Below are positions 52,132 to 52,878 of a stretch of DNA of 52,878 nt, piece by piece. The DNA comes from Alphaproteobacteria bacterium (lineage in GTDB: Bacteria; Pseudomonadota; Alphaproteobacteria; Micavibrionales; Micavibrionaceae). The notes beneath the pieces were generated by a model. The model saw nothing but the letters and a program-made list of their open reading frames with translations, did no database searches and was not told the DNA's origin. The position numbers and the translations under genes were made by a program. The stretch covers positions 1-52,878 of the forward strand of contig JAGNKE010000019.1 of assembly GCA_018000295.1 (NCBI GenBank), in the 5' to 3' direction. Position 1 is the stretch's first letter. Each line of letters opens with the position of its first letter.

Positions 52132-52145
52132 CTGTTTTTAAATAA

Positions 52146-52222
52146 ACTACAGAGATAAACAGAGGAAAACAGAGACCATAGGCGCGAAACTCTCTGTTTA
52201 TCCCTGCGTTCTCTGTCGTTTA
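52146..52222. repeat. Dispersed palindromic repeat, copy 2
   Basis: This is the reverse-orientation partner of 25709-25785 (about 59 of 70 positions identical without gaps). It lies between two REP-like hairpins, as copy 1 lies next to two. Confidence 0.7.
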
Positions 52223-52231
52223 GCTTTCTGG

Positions 52232-52419
52232 ATGCCCGCCTACGCGGGCATGACAATGTGCGCGGGAGGCTTTGAGTCTTCGCGGCTTTGCGATTCATGG
52301 CCACAAGCGCGAAGGGTTCATTTGAATCGCGAAGGCGCGAAGCGGCCTAAGCCTAGTCGTGCGTCTGCGCCTATAAGCTTTCTCCGGTATTTTTATTGGA
52401 TCCCCGCTGGCGCGGGGAT
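52232..52419. repeat. REP-like hairpins and GC-rich palindrome
   Basis: ATGCCCGC-CTAC-GCGGGCAT (52232-52251) and ATCCCCGC-TGGC-GCGGGGAT (52400-52419) are further REP-like stems. Between them arms 52278-52297 and 52323-52342 (TTCGCGGC against GAAGGCGCGAAG-like) form a 20-bp stem with two mismatches. Confidence 0.65.
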
Positions 52420-52438
52420 GCTGTGGAGGGTTTAAGGC

Positions 52439-52756
52439 TTATTTGATTTGCAGGCGGCGGGCGGGTTGGCAGGGTCGGACTCCGCGCAGGGGGGAGCACA
52501 GGCCGCGGGGTTTGAAATAATCGTTCTTCAGGCAGTAAAAACCGTCGAGGCAGTGTTCATCCTTCTGGCAGGATTGGCCGAGGAGGTCGGAGATGGCGTA
52601 ATCAACGTAGTGTTTCTTTCCTTCGTCATCTGCGGTCATTCTTAAGATATCGCCTTCGACGGCTAACGATGCTCCTGCTGTTTTTATTGTTCCGTCGTAC
52701 TCCCCTATCCTTTTATAGGAACCGTCCTTTTGCTGATGATAGATGGCTAAAAATAA
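52439..52756 (-). pseudogene. Cys-rich protein gene truncated by insertion sequence
   Basis: The minus strand is open from the insertion-sequence border (52756) to the stop at 52439, 105 codons without a native start. It reads LFLAIYHQQKDGSYKRIGEY, then AVEGDILRMTADDEGKKHYV, then the Cys-rich SCQKDEHCLDGFYCLKNDYF and SPLRGVRPCQ. The C-x5-C-x5-C spacing resembles an EGF-like or small disulfide domain, so the protein was probably exported. The 5' part, with the signal peptide, would lie beyond the element outside the window. An internal ATG at 52639 could still allow a short product. Confidence 0.65.
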
Positions 52757-52878
52757 GGGGCTGACATAGATAAGAAAAAATATCTAAGTTGGTCAGATGG
52801 TTAAGGTCAGACGAAAAAGCAGGCTTTCTGAAAGTATTCAGCAAGAAATCATCAAGCAGTTTGTCGGCGGTGTTCCGG
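52757..52878 (+). mobile_element. Insertion sequence end, right copy
   Basis: This is identical, in reverse orientation, to 3-124. The element terminus GGGGCTGACATAG starts at 52757 and the element runs out of the window to the right. Its insertion interrupts the gene at 52439-52756. Confidence 0.7.
52797..52878 (+). CDS. IS1595-family-like transposase, N-terminal fragment
   Basis: ATG 52797 opens the same 27 residues as at 1-84 (MVKVRRKSRLSESIQQEI...) and runs off the right edge. See the left copy for the family call. Confidence 0.65.
   Translation, partial: MVKVRRKSRLSESIQQEIIKQFVGGVP

Noticed and set aside
1..52878. CRISPR arrays, tRNA or rRNA genes
   Set aside because: No regularly spaced direct repeats with unique spacers and no cloverleaf or rRNA sequence were seen.
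1..52878. Composite transposon made of the two insertion sequence copies
   Set aside because: The 52.6 kb between them is mostly housekeeping chromosome, and both copies are only partly visible.

Overview
The window looks like chromosomal DNA of an alphaproteobacterium. The support is gene order and family content. dapD-dapE, truA, fmt, def and rmuC lie together. The block rpmH-rnpA-yidD-yidC-engB is intact. A TIGR02300-type acidic protein with the alphaproteobacterial Cys-rich N-terminus is present, and UDP-GlcNAc genes (glmU, glmS) sit close to each other. I cannot place it further with confidence; a Micavibrio- or Rhodospirillales-like lineage would fit, but that is inference. No rRNA, tRNA or CRISPR array was found.

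Both ends of the window are the same 122 bp in inverted orientation. They carry the first 27-28 codons of an IS1595-family-like transposase pointing outwards, so the window is a segment bounded by two copies of one insertion sequence. At the right end the element sits inside a gene for a small Cys-rich protein.

Layout. 0.2-2.8 kb: an SCP2-like sterol-carrier protein, a large exported disordered/coiled-coil protein, an array of CTGCGT repeats and a terminator. 2.8-7.2 kb (minus strand): a tight cluster of a lipoprotein, a Sel1-repeat/CbbX-type AAA+ ATPase and a second Sel1 protein. 7.3-17.7 kb: three fatty-acid beta-oxidation enzymes (acyl-CoA dehydrogenase, hydroxyacyl-CoA dehydrogenase/hydratase, thiolase). 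They are separated by small unknown genes, a ceramidase-like membrane protein, a P-loop protein and an AT-rich Abi-alpha-like gene. 17.9-20.1 kb: TIGR02300 protein, prmA (apparently with a CTG start) and an SGNH hydrolase. 20.1-22.8 kb: an AT-rich type II restriction-modification pair, a duplicated glmS 3' end and a HEAT-like ORF. 22.8-28.3 kb: glmS, two TIMP/NTR-like exported proteins and glmU, i.e. UDP-GlcNAc synthesis. 28.3-33.4 kb: DUF3108 and FemAB-like proteins, then dapD, an HD-type putative alarmone hydrolase and dapE (diaminopimelate/lysine branch, feeding peptidoglycan). 33.4-38.2 kb: PRC-barrel protein, YqfO-like protein, truA, fmt, def, rmuC. 38.3-43.8 kb: engB, yidC, yidD, rnpA, rpmH, a UbiH-type hydroxylase and an unknown protein. 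44.0-52.0 kb: a divergent two-partner secretion pair, a 1840-residue TpsA beta-helix exoprotein and its TpsB/FhaC transporter. 52.0-52.8 kb: a repeat-rich tail.

Themes. The core is housekeeping: cell-wall precursor synthesis, membrane-protein insertion, translation start processing and fatty-acid oxidation. Several AT-rich genes (Sel1 protein, Abi-alpha, restriction-modification, one TIMP-like gene) are set into this GC-rich background. Two of them abut a native gene with a 4-nt ATGA overlap, which would let an acquired gene be translated from a resident operon. The most promising undescribed items are the Sel1/AAA+/lipoprotein operon, the single-domain HD protein between dapD and dapE, the glmS-end duplication, and the CTGCGT repeat array that recurs in the control region of the two-partner secretion locus.
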